Assembly (NCBI GenBank): GCA_002327785.1
Contig: DCUI01000238.1
Coordinates: forward strand, 1-8,578
Length of the DNA stretch: 8,578 nt
Source: Phycisphaerales bacterium UBA2218
GTDB lineage: Bacteria; Planctomycetota; Phycisphaerae; Sedimentisphaerales; Anaerobacaceae
Direction of reading: 5' to 3'
The first letter of the stretch is position 1; each line of letters opens with the position of its first letter. The notes under the pieces were generated by a model that saw only the letters and a list, made by a program, of their open reading frames with translations, did no database searches and was not told the origin of the DNA. Made by a program: the position numbers and the translations under genes. This document shows positions 1-6,557 of this stretch, piece by piece.

Positions 1-1
1 T

Positions 2-505
2 AGCTACGACCAGGACGCAATCACCCAAGGCGACTACTTCAGAATACTCAGAATCTATGCGAATAGTCATCGGCTCACGCGAGAAGATGGTTCTGTCGTT
101 CCGTGGATAGACGAAAACCTGAATCCACACACAGGTGACTGGATTGCGCGAACGCGTCTCAAGACTTGGAACAACGGCACCTGGAGCGATCCCAAGGGCG
201 GCAAGGAGCGTGGCAAAGACTACAACCATTCGAGCTTCTGCGACTTGGTCGTCACCGGATTGGTGGGCCTTCGACCCCGAGCGGACGACATTGTCGAGGT
301 CAATCCGTTGGTTCCCGAGGATGAATGGGACTGGTTCTGTCTCGACAACATTGCCTATCACGGTCACGTCCTTACGATTGTCTGGGACAAAGACGGAGCA
401 CGGTATGGCAAGGGGAACGGCCTGACCGTCCTCTCAGACGGTCGAGCAATCGCGCATTCTGACAAACTGACGCGTCTCACGGGGCGTGTCGGTATCCAGC
501 AATAA
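2..505 (+). CDS. MGH1-like (GH63-related) glycoside hydrolase, C-terminal part (5' end outside window)
   Basis: The reading frame is open from base 2 to a TAA at 503-505 and encodes the last 167 residues of a protein whose start lies outside the window. The segment carries the ending I recognise from MGH1-like/GH63-related (alpha/alpha)6-barrel glycoside hydrolases: a helical part with PWIDENLNPHTGDW near residue 34, then KGGKERGKDYNHSSFCDLV around residues 63-82. The latter fits the last barrel helix with its conserved Tyr-Asn-His. A short beta-rich tail follows, with GLVGLRPRADD, EVNPLVP, WDWFCLDNIAYHG and GLTVLSDGR, which resembles the C-terminal sandwich seen in many planctomycete homologues. 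The family hydrolyses alpha-glycosidic bonds in oligosaccharides and glycosylated metabolites; the substrate here cannot be told. The catalytic acid is not identifiable in this fragment, and no signal peptide can be judged. The gene is convergent with the LamG gene (62 bp between stops). The family call is from remembered sequence style, so moderately sure. Confidence 0.8.
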   Translation, partial: SYDQDAITQGDYFRILRIYANSHRLTREDGSVVPWIDENLNPHTGDWIARTRLKTWNNGTWSDPKGGKERGKDYNHSSFCDLVVTGLVGLRPRADDIVEVNPLVPEDEWDWFCLDNIAYHGHVLTIVWDKDGARYGKGNGLTVLSDGRAIAHSDKLTRLTGRVGIQQ

Positions 506-567
506 CGCGATTTGTTCGTTAGCGGGCGGCAAAACCACCTATCGCCAAGGCCGTCGTTGTGCACTAC
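506..567. other. Short convergent intergenic region
   Basis: These 62 bp separate the stop codons of the convergent MGH1-like and LamG genes. I see no strong GC-rich stem followed by a T-run in either direction; only a weak GGCG/CGCC pairing is possible. Termination here is either Rho-dependent or lies within the gene ends. Confidence 0.5.
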
Positions 568-3500
568 CTATTCCGTAGTGCTTTCGACGGCGAAGTGGAC
601 CGGCGCGGAAGCCTGGAACTCTACCCAGATCAGAAGCATCCTCATGCCATCCGTGTTTCGAGCAACTCCCTGCCGAAAAGACCGGCCGGGTTTCCTCTCC
701 GCTCCATTGATCGCAAGACGGCTCTCGGCCTTGCCTGTCCAGTTCTCAATGACGAAGCAGGGATTGTAGATGGGCGTCTCTTCTGAACCGTCCAGAGTGA
801 AGGATACGCCGGACGCCGTTGATATGAGCCTGTAAGCCCGTTCCGTCGGTTGGTATCCACGGCTCTGGCCACCTTGCAGGCCCTCGATTGTCGGCGGGCG
901 ATTCCAGGACTTGGCAAGAGGAATGAGGCCCGTCGCCGGTCCATCTGTGAAGCCGTACATGATGACAGTTCCGACGTTGTCCGCACCGCCAATTGCGGCG
1001 TGCGTCACGCGGTCGTGCGCGACCGCATACCGTCCATCGGAAGGGTTGAGTCCAACCGGCCAGTGGTTCCAAGGCCCGGCAAACGGATCCGGCGTATGCT
1101 TGGATTGTTCGGAGTGGCCCCACTGTTCGATTTTCGCCCCTTCCCTGTAGATCGCGAAGACCTTCCAGTTGGACTTGAAGTTGACCACCTTGATGCAGGC
1201 ATCCTCGATGGGATTTCGCGGCACGCGGTTCGGCAACGCCCACCTCAAGTCCCTGCTCTCGCCGTCCAGGCTGGCGACCGTCAGGGCTTGCAGGCTGAGA
1301 TGGTCGAGGCACGTTGTGCCCGCCTGCGTCAGGAACTGGGTGTCGTGCCAGCCGCCTTTACCACGCGCAACATGCCGTATGCCCACACCGTCGGGATAGA
1401 TGGTGTAGTATTCATCGACCCACACATCCGGAGCGGAAAACACATATCCGACATCGATGGACGGATATCGCCAGTGAACGAGCACGCGGGCATCCGTGTT
1501 CTCGATGAGCCTCACATGGCCAAATCGCCCTCGCTTGTCCGCCATGTGTTCGGCACAACCGTGCGGACCGCCGATTTCACAGCTTTGGTCGGACATCCAT
1601 CGGTTGTTCTCGGTAACCCAACCGGAACCGAAATTTGTGCCCTGCCAGAACACGACGCTTGTTGGCAGGGCGTCGAAGCGGACGACAATGTCCCGATAGA
1701 GGCTGGGCCTCCACAGATTGTCCCAGATCTCGTGATACGTCAGTGTCTCATAGGACGCACCGAATCGGTTTCCCGGTTCGCCTGTGACTTGCCCGGGCAG
1801 GATTCTCCTCTCCAGGTGTGGGTTGTTGATGACATGTGGGGGTGGGAGTAAAGCAGTGTATGACTCGCGTATCTGTTCGTCCGACAACGCGTGATCGTAG
1901 ATTCTCACTTCATCGATGAGCCCTTCGATGCCATATACGATGGGCAGATTGTTGTTGGCGGCGAACTCGCTGTGAGACACCGGGTCGGAGACTCTCTGGG
2001 GATCGCCGTTGAGTCCCACGAGCACATCTCTATACGGCGTGCATATAGCGCCGGAAGCAGCTCTTTGATCGACCAATTTGCCGTCCCAGTAGAGGGCCAT
2101 TTTCCCGTTGCCGTAGACGCCCGCGAGATGGGTCCACCGATAGGTTGGAATGCCACTTTCGGCGCGGACCGTTTCGTCGTCCTCGACGTTACCGCCGCCA
2201 ACCTGCGTGTCGTTGATCTTGAATATCGGCCGGCCGTACGGGTCGACGCCGAGCATGTATCCTTCCATCTCCCAGGGTCTGTACACGTAGGGATCTTGAT
2301 AGCCGTGCTTGTACGCGTCCGCGGAAATCGGCTGCCCCGTTGACTGGTGAACGATCCCTGCATCGTTCCAAGGGTAGGCTCCGAGGACGACCCACGCCTC
2401 AAGCGTGAGCTCGTCCGTCACGCGGGGCGCTCTCTCTTTGGGAAGCGTTACCTTGGAGAAGTAACCGTCGAAGACAAGAGCCGTTCCCGATACCCCCGGG
2501 CGCCACAGGATCTTGTTCCCGCTTATGGTGCAGACGGCCTTGCCCACATGTTCTCTTGTCTCATACTTCTCAGGCACAGCTCTTCTGCAAAGACCTTCGT
2601 CGAACTTGAACCATGCTGCCGGTGCGCCAACAACGTCTTCCTTGACTGCACTTCCATCTATCGCCTCTCCTGGTCGTCCGGAGAGTCCCGGTCGGGACAG
2701 CGAGAGCTCCTGGATTCCCGTTTGGGTCAACTGAAGCTTCTGAACGATCCCGTTGGCCGGATCCTCGAAGTCCTCGAGCCTCTGCGTTCCGACCTTGACC
2801 TGGCGAACCAAAACGCCATCAGGGGTGACCGTAAACAACTCGTGAATCTCCTCTGTTGTCGCGACCCTCTGTGGATCCGGGACATGACGCCAGTGGACGA
2901 GGACCTCTTGTGGCGTGCTCTTGATGATCCGCACGTATGAACATAGACACATAGGGTCAGGCCGGCATTCGACAAGCTGTTCGCATGGGAACCGGCCGTT
3001 TGATGTCTCCAGCAGGGGGCAGTAGGACGCCTCCCGTCCGAATACAAGCCTTCGCTCATTGTCCACATGAACCACAACATCCGCGTACTTGCCTGTTATC
3101 GCAGGTCCGGTCCTCACGGGTTTTCCGTCTACATAGAGGTCCACTCCCTTCAGCCCGCCGGCTCCAGCGACCGCTACGTGGTGCCATCGATCGTCCGAGA
3201 TATCGGACGCTTGCTCCACACGGCCGACCCAGCCGACATCATATACGAGCTTCCCGTCCTGGATGAAGAAGCACCTGCCGTACGTGTGCCAAGGGCCGGA
3301 AAGGTTGCAGTGGGAGATGATGGTCCCGCCGCCATGTGTCTTGATCCAGGCGGTCCAGGTGAAAGCGCCGTGGGGTTGTGCCTTTACGGGCGATTGCACC
3401 CACTGATCGTGCCCATCGAATTGCAGGGCGTGCGAGCCCTCCCTGTTGTCCGAGGAGAACTTCGCACCTCCGTGCAGTATCGCCGGTTTGCCTCCGGCCG

Positions 3501-3909
3501 TATCCTCTGTGCTTCCGTCGAAGCCGTAGCTTGCCGAAGGGCCCGGTTGCACAAGCTCGCCCTGTGCCAGATGTGCTACTTCCTGCCCGTTAAGCTTCCT
3601 GTTGTAGATACAGACGGTGTCGATCTCTCCCTCGAACCAGCCGCCGAAGTTGGGAGAGGCAGCGCCTATCTTGAGCACAGCATGCCTCAACTGCGGCACA
3701 TCGGATGGGACCTCCGGCCGTGCGTCGGCATCAGGGTCGGACTGCATGTCCTCTCGCCGGGCAAACGGCACGTCCATTTGGACGTCGGAAAGAGGTATCC
3801 TGTAGTCCAGTCTTGTGTAGTATGCGTATAGATCGGATCCCAATGATGTCTGGGCGCCAGCCGGGTAGATGGACGAGCTCAGGAGCAAGAGTAGAAAGGC
3901 GTTCTTCAT
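568..3909 (-). CDS. Large secreted LamG (concanavalin-A-like) domain protein
   Basis: This gene encodes 1113 residues. I chose the ATG at 3909 over the one at 3939 because GGAGGAA lies 7 bp before it and a Sec signal peptide (MKNAFLLLLLSSSIYPAGA, cleavage after about residue 19) begins there. Visible parts: residues 78-112 look like the end strands of a LamG domain (IGAASPNFGGWFEGEID, IYNRKL); 125-275 are a LamG domain front half (YGFDGS, ALQFDGHDQW, WTAWIK, DDRWHHVAV, VDLYVDGK); 275-400 are beta-rich module A; 432-680 are a complete LamG domain (LVFDGYFSKV, LTLEAWV, YRWTHLAGVY, ALYWDGK, IEGLIDEVRIYDHALSDEQI); then a proline-rich linker (LLPPPHV). Residues 738-880 are module B, homologous to A, and 906-1110 a conserved C-terminal region (PWNHWPVG, SDGRYA, LAKSWNRPP). 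LamG domains bind or surround glycans in many planctomycete secreted proteins; no catalytic activity is known to me for modules A/B. It lies downstream of the GH127 gene, probably in one transcript, which suggests a role on the same glycan. Family sure, function unknown. Confidence 0.88.
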   Translation of the reverse strand: MKNAFLLLLLSSSIYPAGAQTSLGSDLYAYYTRLDYRIPLSDVQMDVPFARREDMQSDPDADARPEVPSDVPQLRHAVLKIGAASPNFGGWFEGEIDTVCIYNRKLNGQEVAHLAQGELVQPGPSASYGFDGSTEDTAGGKPAILHGGAKFSSDNREGSHALQFDGHDQWVQSPVKAQPHGAFTWTAWIKTHGGGTIISHCNLSGPWHTYGRCFFIQDGKLVYDVGWVGRVEQASDISDDRWHHVAVAGAGGLKGVDLYVDGKPVRTGPAITGKYADVVVHVDNERRLVFGREASYCPLLETSNGRFPCEQLVECRPDPMCLCSYVRIIKSTPQEVLVHWRHVPDPQRVATTEEIHELFTVTPDGVLVRQVKVGTQRLEDFEDPANGIVQKLQLTQTGIQELSLSRPGLSGRPGEAIDGSAVKEDVVGAPAAWFKFDEGLCRRAVPEKYETREHVGKAVCTISGNKILWRPGVSGTALVFDGYFSKVTLPKERAPRVTDELTLEAWVVLGAYPWNDAGIVHQSTGQPISADAYKHGYQDPYVYRPWEMEGYMLGVDPYGRPIFKINDTQVGGGNVEDDETVRAESGIPTYRWTHLAGVYGNGKMALYWDGKLVDQRAASGAICTPYRDVLVGLNGDPQRVSDPVSHSEFAANNNLPIVYGIEGLIDEVRIYDHALSDEQIRESYTALLPPPHVINNPHLERRILPGQVTGEPGNRFGASYETLTYHEIWDNLWRPSLYRDIVVRFDALPTSVVFWQGTNFGSGWVTENNRWMSDQSCEIGGPHGCAEHMADKRGRFGHVRLIENTDARVLVHWRYPSIDVGYVFSAPDVWVDEYYTIYPDGVGIRHVARGKGGWHDTQFLTQAGTTCLDHLSLQALTVASLDGESRDLRWALPNRVPRNPIEDACIKVVNFKSNWKVFAIYREGAKIEQWGHSEQSKHTPDPFAGPWNHWPVGLNPSDGRYAVAHDRVTHAAIGGADNVGTVIMYGFTDGPATGLIPLAKSWNRPPTIEGLQGGQSRGYQPTERAYRLISTASGVSFTLDGSEETPIYNPCFVIENWTGKAESRLAINGAERKPGRSFRQGVARNTDGMRMLLIWVEFQASAPVHFAVESTTE

Positions 3910-3916
3910 GATCGTG

Positions 3917-3923
3917 TTCCTCC
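3917..3923 (-). promoter_or_regulatory. Ribosome binding site of the LamG gene
   Basis: The minus strand reads GGAGGAA here, followed by a short spacer (ACACGATC region) and the ATG at 3909. This strong Shine-Dalgarno site decides the start: the in-frame ATG at 3939 lies upstream of it and would add ten residues (MAPPQWRNTI) in front of a good signal peptide. Confidence 0.75.
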
Positions 3924-4002
3924 ACTGTGGCGGCGCCATATCTCGAGAGCGTTGCCGGACCCATGTCTCTTAGCACAAAGAGGTATCCTCCCAGCCGATG
4001 TC

Positions 4003-6090
4003 TTACGGCGTATCCATCGCTTTGGCATCTTCATGAATCCATACGGTCATTGCGCCTTGTTCGCGGTTTGCCCATGCATAGTACGGTATGGCGGTCAGCG
4101 TGACCGAACGATTGCCGTCGGCGAGAGCTGCCCCCCGGAGAACCGTCACGCCGCCCAGCAATTCCGGACGATCCTCGGCACGTAGATCGACGTTGTTAGG
4201 AAGGCAGAGTTCTAAGACGTCTATGTCCGGATGGTCGATAGCTTCGAGGCAGTAGACGACCGGGCCGCGCATCAGCGCGACCTTGCCCCGATCCGCCTCG
4301 ACATTCTTATGTGCATAGACCCGCCGGACCGGCATCGGCAAGTCCAGTTCCACGACGTCACCGGTCTGCCAGCGACGCTCAATGTGGACGTAGCCGTCCT
4401 CGCCCGCATCCGGAGCAGTAGTCCTGCCGTTCACCTTCAGCCCGACCGGCGCTGTTTCGGCCCCGGTGAAGCGGTAGAGGTCGGTGGGAACGGGGCGACC
4501 CACGGCCCAACCTGGGATCCGCAAGCACAGGGCGAATTCGCTCACCCGGTCCGGACTGACTGTCAGCCGGACACGACCGTCCCAGGGATATTCGGTTTGC
4601 TGAATGAGTCTGACGCTTGTTCCGTTGTCCGCCGTGAGCGAAGCTTCTCCCGCCATGTAGAGATTGACGAACAACTGACCCCTCCATTGGGCGTAGGCCA
4701 GCCCGCCAACCTGCGGGATGAACCGCGTCAGATTCGTCGGGCAGCAGGCCAGGCCGATCCAGGATGACCGACGTCCGCCCTCGCTCTCGAGGGGATTCTG
4801 GTAGAAGAATGCATCGCCAGAGATCGAGATCCCTGAGATCGCGCCGTTGTACAGTGCCAGCTCCATTACGTCGGCGTACTTGGCCTGGCCTTTGAGCAGG
4901 TTCATCCGGTGTTGCCAGAACACGTCCGCGATGTTGGCGCAGGATTCGCAATATGTGCGGTTGGGCAGCAGGTAGGGATCGCCAAATCCCTCATCTCCAT
5001 ACTGTGCAGTCCCCACGCTCCCGGTGATATACATCTTACGACCCACGACATCCTCCCAGAGGCAGTCCAGTGCCCTCTCGTAATCGCGAGCGTCCATGAA
5101 GCGGACGATGTCGGCCATTGCCGAATAGACGTATCCGGCCCGTACGGCGTGACCGACCGCCTCCGTTTGCTCGACCAGCGGCTTGTGGTCCTGCATCCGA
5201 CCGTTGCGCCAGCGCAGGCTGGCATGCCACTTGGCACGGCGGTATTCCTGGTCGGTCTGCCCATCAAGCCGCTCCGGCACAACCAGCGGGCCGGGCGTAA
5301 ACGGCTTTCGCTCCGTCCCGTGGAGATGGCCGCGCTCGTCGAGGAAGAAGCGCGAAAGCTCCAGATATCGTCGCTCACCCGTGGCGCGATATAGTCTGAC
5401 CAGAGCCAGCTCCACCTCCTCATGTCCGCCGACATCGTAGCGCTTGCCCGGCCCGAAAACACGGTCGATGTGGTCGGCGAATCGTCTGGCCGCATCGAGG
5501 ACCTTGGTCTGACCGGTCAGCCTATAGTGTTCGACGGCCATCTCAAAGAAATGGCCCGCGTTGTACAACTGGTGTTCCAGACGCAGGTCGTCCCACTTCT
5601 TGTCAAGCCCGTTGACGATGAAGTACGAGATCAGGTATCCGTCATCCTGTTGGGCAGCCAGGATCCGGTCGAGAATGTCGTCCACACGCCGTCGTAACGC
5701 AGCGTCCTTATGATGCTGCAGGGTGTACATCGCTCCTTCGATGGCCTTATGCAGGTCCGAGTCGAATGCGTGATGGCCGCGCAGCGGACCATCGAACGTC
5801 CCGGCCGCCTTGTCGAAGTTGCTAGCGTGCCCATCCTTCTCCAGACAGTCCAGGGCGTGGGGGATGGTCACCATATGGTGGGTCTTCAGTCGCGAGCCCC
5901 AGAACCCACCTTCGAGTCCCACCTGGTCCTGGCCGATCTCTCGAAGTCCCCGCATGGGGAGGACATCTGCCGACGAAACCCCTGTGGTAAGGCAAACGAC
6001 AATGGCAAGTACTCTCAGGAGTCTCTTTGACTTGGGGAGAGCCCGGTGGAGCGGGGATATGCACTCAAGCTTCTTATGTATACGCATCAT
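4003..6090 (-). CDS. GH127 family (DUF1680) beta-L-arabinofuranosidase-like enzyme
   Basis: This gene encodes 695 residues, ending in TAA at 4003-4005. GH127 enzymes remove beta-L-arabinofuranosyl (or related, e.g. aceric-acid-type) residues from plant-type glycans with a zinc-bound cysteine nucleophile. An N-terminal basic stretch and hydrophobic segment (RVLAIVVCLTTGVSSA, about residues 27-41) form a signal peptide, so the enzyme is exported. The (alpha/alpha)6 barrel follows: GGFWGSRL (61-68), VTIPHAL, DSDLHKAIEGAMYTL, AAQQDDGYL, LYNAGHFFEMAVEHY, KPLVEQTEAVGHAVRAGY and GKMYITGSVG-like VGRKMYITGSVG. By comparison with Bifidobacterium HypBA1 (Glu322, Glu338, Cys340, Cys417, Cys418), the acid/base is Glu367 in DEGFG, the zinc ligands are Glu382 and Cys384 in YCESC and the Cys pair is 449-450 in ACCPTN; all are present. 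A beta-rich C-terminal part ends at WIHEDA. It is first in a probable two-gene transcript with the LamG gene and divergent from the sulfatase. I took the ATG at 6090 (GAGGA upstream); the next codon at 6087 is also ATG and cannot be excluded. Exact substrate unproven. Confidence 0.93.
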   Translation of the reverse strand: MMRIHKKLECISPLHRALPKSKRLLRVLAIVVCLTTGVSSADVLPMRGLREIGQDQVGLEGGFWGSRLKTHHMVTIPHALDCLEKDGHASNFDKAAGTFDGPLRGHHAFDSDLHKAIEGAMYTLQHHKDAALRRRVDDILDRILAAQQDDGYLISYFIVNGLDKKWDDLRLEHQLYNAGHFFEMAVEHYRLTGQTKVLDAARRFADHIDRVFGPGKRYDVGGHEEVELALVRLYRATGERRYLELSRFFLDERGHLHGTERKPFTPGPLVVPERLDGQTDQEYRRAKWHASLRWRNGRMQDHKPLVEQTEAVGHAVRAGYVYSAMADIVRFMDARDYERALDCLWEDVVGRKMYITGSVGTAQYGDEGFGDPYLLPNRTYCESCANIADVFWQHRMNLLKGQAKYADVMELALYNGAISGISISGDAFFYQNPLESEGGRRSSWIGLACCPTNLTRFIPQVGGLAYAQWRGQLFVNLYMAGEASLTADNGTSVRLIQQTEYPWDGRVRLTVSPDRVSEFALCLRIPGWAVGRPVPTDLYRFTGAETAPVGLKVNGRTTAPDAGEDGYVHIERRWQTGDVVELDLPMPVRRVYAHKNVEADRGKVALMRGPVVYCLEAIDHPDIDVLELCLPNNVDLRAEDRPELLGGVTVLRGAALADGNRSVTLTAIPYYAWANREQGAMTVWIHEDAKAMDTP

Positions 6091-6096
6091 GGTGTA

Positions 6097-6102
6097 TCCT
6101 CT
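6097..6102 (-). promoter_or_regulatory. Ribosome binding site of the GH127 gene
   Basis: The minus strand reads AGAGGA, then TACACC and two consecutive ATG codons (6090 and 6087). The 6-nt gap favours the first ATG; a 9-nt gap to the second is equally workable. The upstream in-frame ATG at 6132 has no such site in front of it and would add a 14-residue non-hydrophobic stretch. Confidence 0.6.
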
Positions 6103-6178
6103 GCCTGGTGCGCCGTTAGTCTGAAGGCGCAAAGCCCTATCGGGAAGTCACGGAGGCAATCATACGACGGCATGCTGC

Positions 6179-6207
6179 ATACTACCAAGACTTGTCATTG
6201 TGCACAA
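6179..6207 (-). promoter_or_regulatory. Possible promoter of the GH127-LamG transcript
   Basis: On the minus strand TTGTGC (6207-6202) and TAGTAT (6184-6179) are 17 bp apart, matching a sigma-70-like arrangement with 3 of 6 and 4 of 6 consensus positions. The distance to the GH127 start is about 90 bp. The -35 box lies inside the palindrome at 6196-6209. The match is weak and promoters of this phylum are poorly known, so this is a suggestion only. Confidence 0.25.
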
Positions 6208-6209
6208 TG
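6196..6209. promoter_or_regulatory. Perfect 14-bp palindrome, candidate operator
   Basis: CATTGTGCACAATG is identical to its own reverse complement, and the symmetry ends on both sides. It lies about 105 bp from the GH127 start and 350 bp from the sulfatase start, over the -35 box of the possible GH127 promoter. A symmetric TTGTGCACAA core is the kind of site bound by dimeric helix-turn-helix regulators (LacI- or GntR-like). An alternative reading is a weak plus-strand hairpin (CATTG-TGCA-CAATG) followed by T6 at 6213-6218, that is, a small terminator. No regulator gene is in the window. Confidence 0.4.
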
Positions 6210-6332
6210 GAGTTTTTTGGTCTCCGGATGCTCGATTGCTCCTGGTCTTGTCCCGGTTGATGAGATAGAATGCGTGGTCGAATGCTGGCGGATGAATTAG
6301 AATCACTACCGACCTCACAGCAGCTTGTGCTA

Positions 6333-6347
6333 CCTGACTCCGTCAGG
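6333..6347. repeat. Short inverted repeat (hairpin) in the sulfatase leader
   Basis: CCTGAC and GTCAGG are perfect inverted copies separated by TCC. The stem is short (6 bp, 3-nt loop) and has no T-run after it, so it is not a clear terminator. It could be a second regulator site or a chance repeat. Confidence 0.3.
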
Positions 6348-6545
6348 GCTTGCTCAACTGTGTCGTGAAGCCGGCTGCCTCCAGGCGCATACGACAGTGC
6401 TGAATGGAGGGCATGACTGTGGCATCGTCTCACAAGCGCCGGACCGACAAGACGGGGCAGATCAGCCGTGTCTTCGCCCAAGACAGCTTAAAGGCCAGCT
6501 ATGACCCGGAGTTCACCAGAACCAGGATTGCTCAGCGAAATCGCC

Positions 6546-6551
6546 AGGAGG
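6546..6551 (+). promoter_or_regulatory. Ribosome binding site of the sulfatase gene
   Basis: AGGAGG followed by a 6-nt spacer (TCCGTC) stands before the ATG at 6558. This consensus site fixes the start there. The in-frame ATG at 6501 would add 19 residues in front of the twin-arginine motif. Confidence 0.85.
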
Positions 6552-6557
6552 TCCGTC

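Larger units (their letters stand above)
6091..6557. other. Divergent control region between GH127 and sulfatase genes
   Basis: These 467 bp lie between the divergent GH127 and sulfatase start codons and hold no gene I can support. Several short open frames cross it, but none has a convincing start site or recognisable protein. It contains a perfect 14-bp palindrome, a weak minus-strand promoter, a six-base hairpin (6333-6347), an 8-bp palindrome AGCCGGCT (6369-6376) and two TAGAAT hexamers (6266-6271, 6298-6303) that resemble plus-strand -10 boxes but lack clear -35 partners. The sulfatase therefore may have a leader of 200 bases or more. Confidence 0.6.

Noticed and set aside
850..1851. 333-residue open frame on the plus strand opposite the LamG gene
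   Set aside because: It lies wholly antisense to a gene with clear domains; the composition is Arg/Val/Asp-rich as expected from reading a GC-rich gene backwards, and no family motif is visible. The frames at 2347-2940 and 3067-3831 are rejected for the same reason.
3910..3939. Upstream ATG for the LamG gene (10 extra residues)
   Set aside because: The Shine-Dalgarno site lies between the two ATGs and the signal peptide starts at the second.
4231..4767. 178-residue open frame on the plus strand opposite GH127
   Set aside because: It is an antisense shadow of the GH127 C-terminal half, with no recognisable motifs or start signal.
6196..6218. Intrinsic terminator made of the palindrome and the T6 run
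   Set aside because: The stem would be only 5 bp with a 4-nt loop, and there is no plus-strand gene upstream whose transcript it would end; kept as an alternative in the palindrome entry.
6182..6481. 99-residue minus-strand frame (and an 84-residue plus-strand frame at 6046-6300) in the divergent region
   Set aside because: No ribosome binding site, no recognisable protein features, and low-information Ser/Arg/His-rich sequence.
6501..6557. Upstream ATG for the sulfatase (19 extra residues)
   Set aside because: The ATG at 6558 has AGGAGG at ideal distance and places the twin-arginine motif at the N-terminus; the upstream ATG would bury it.
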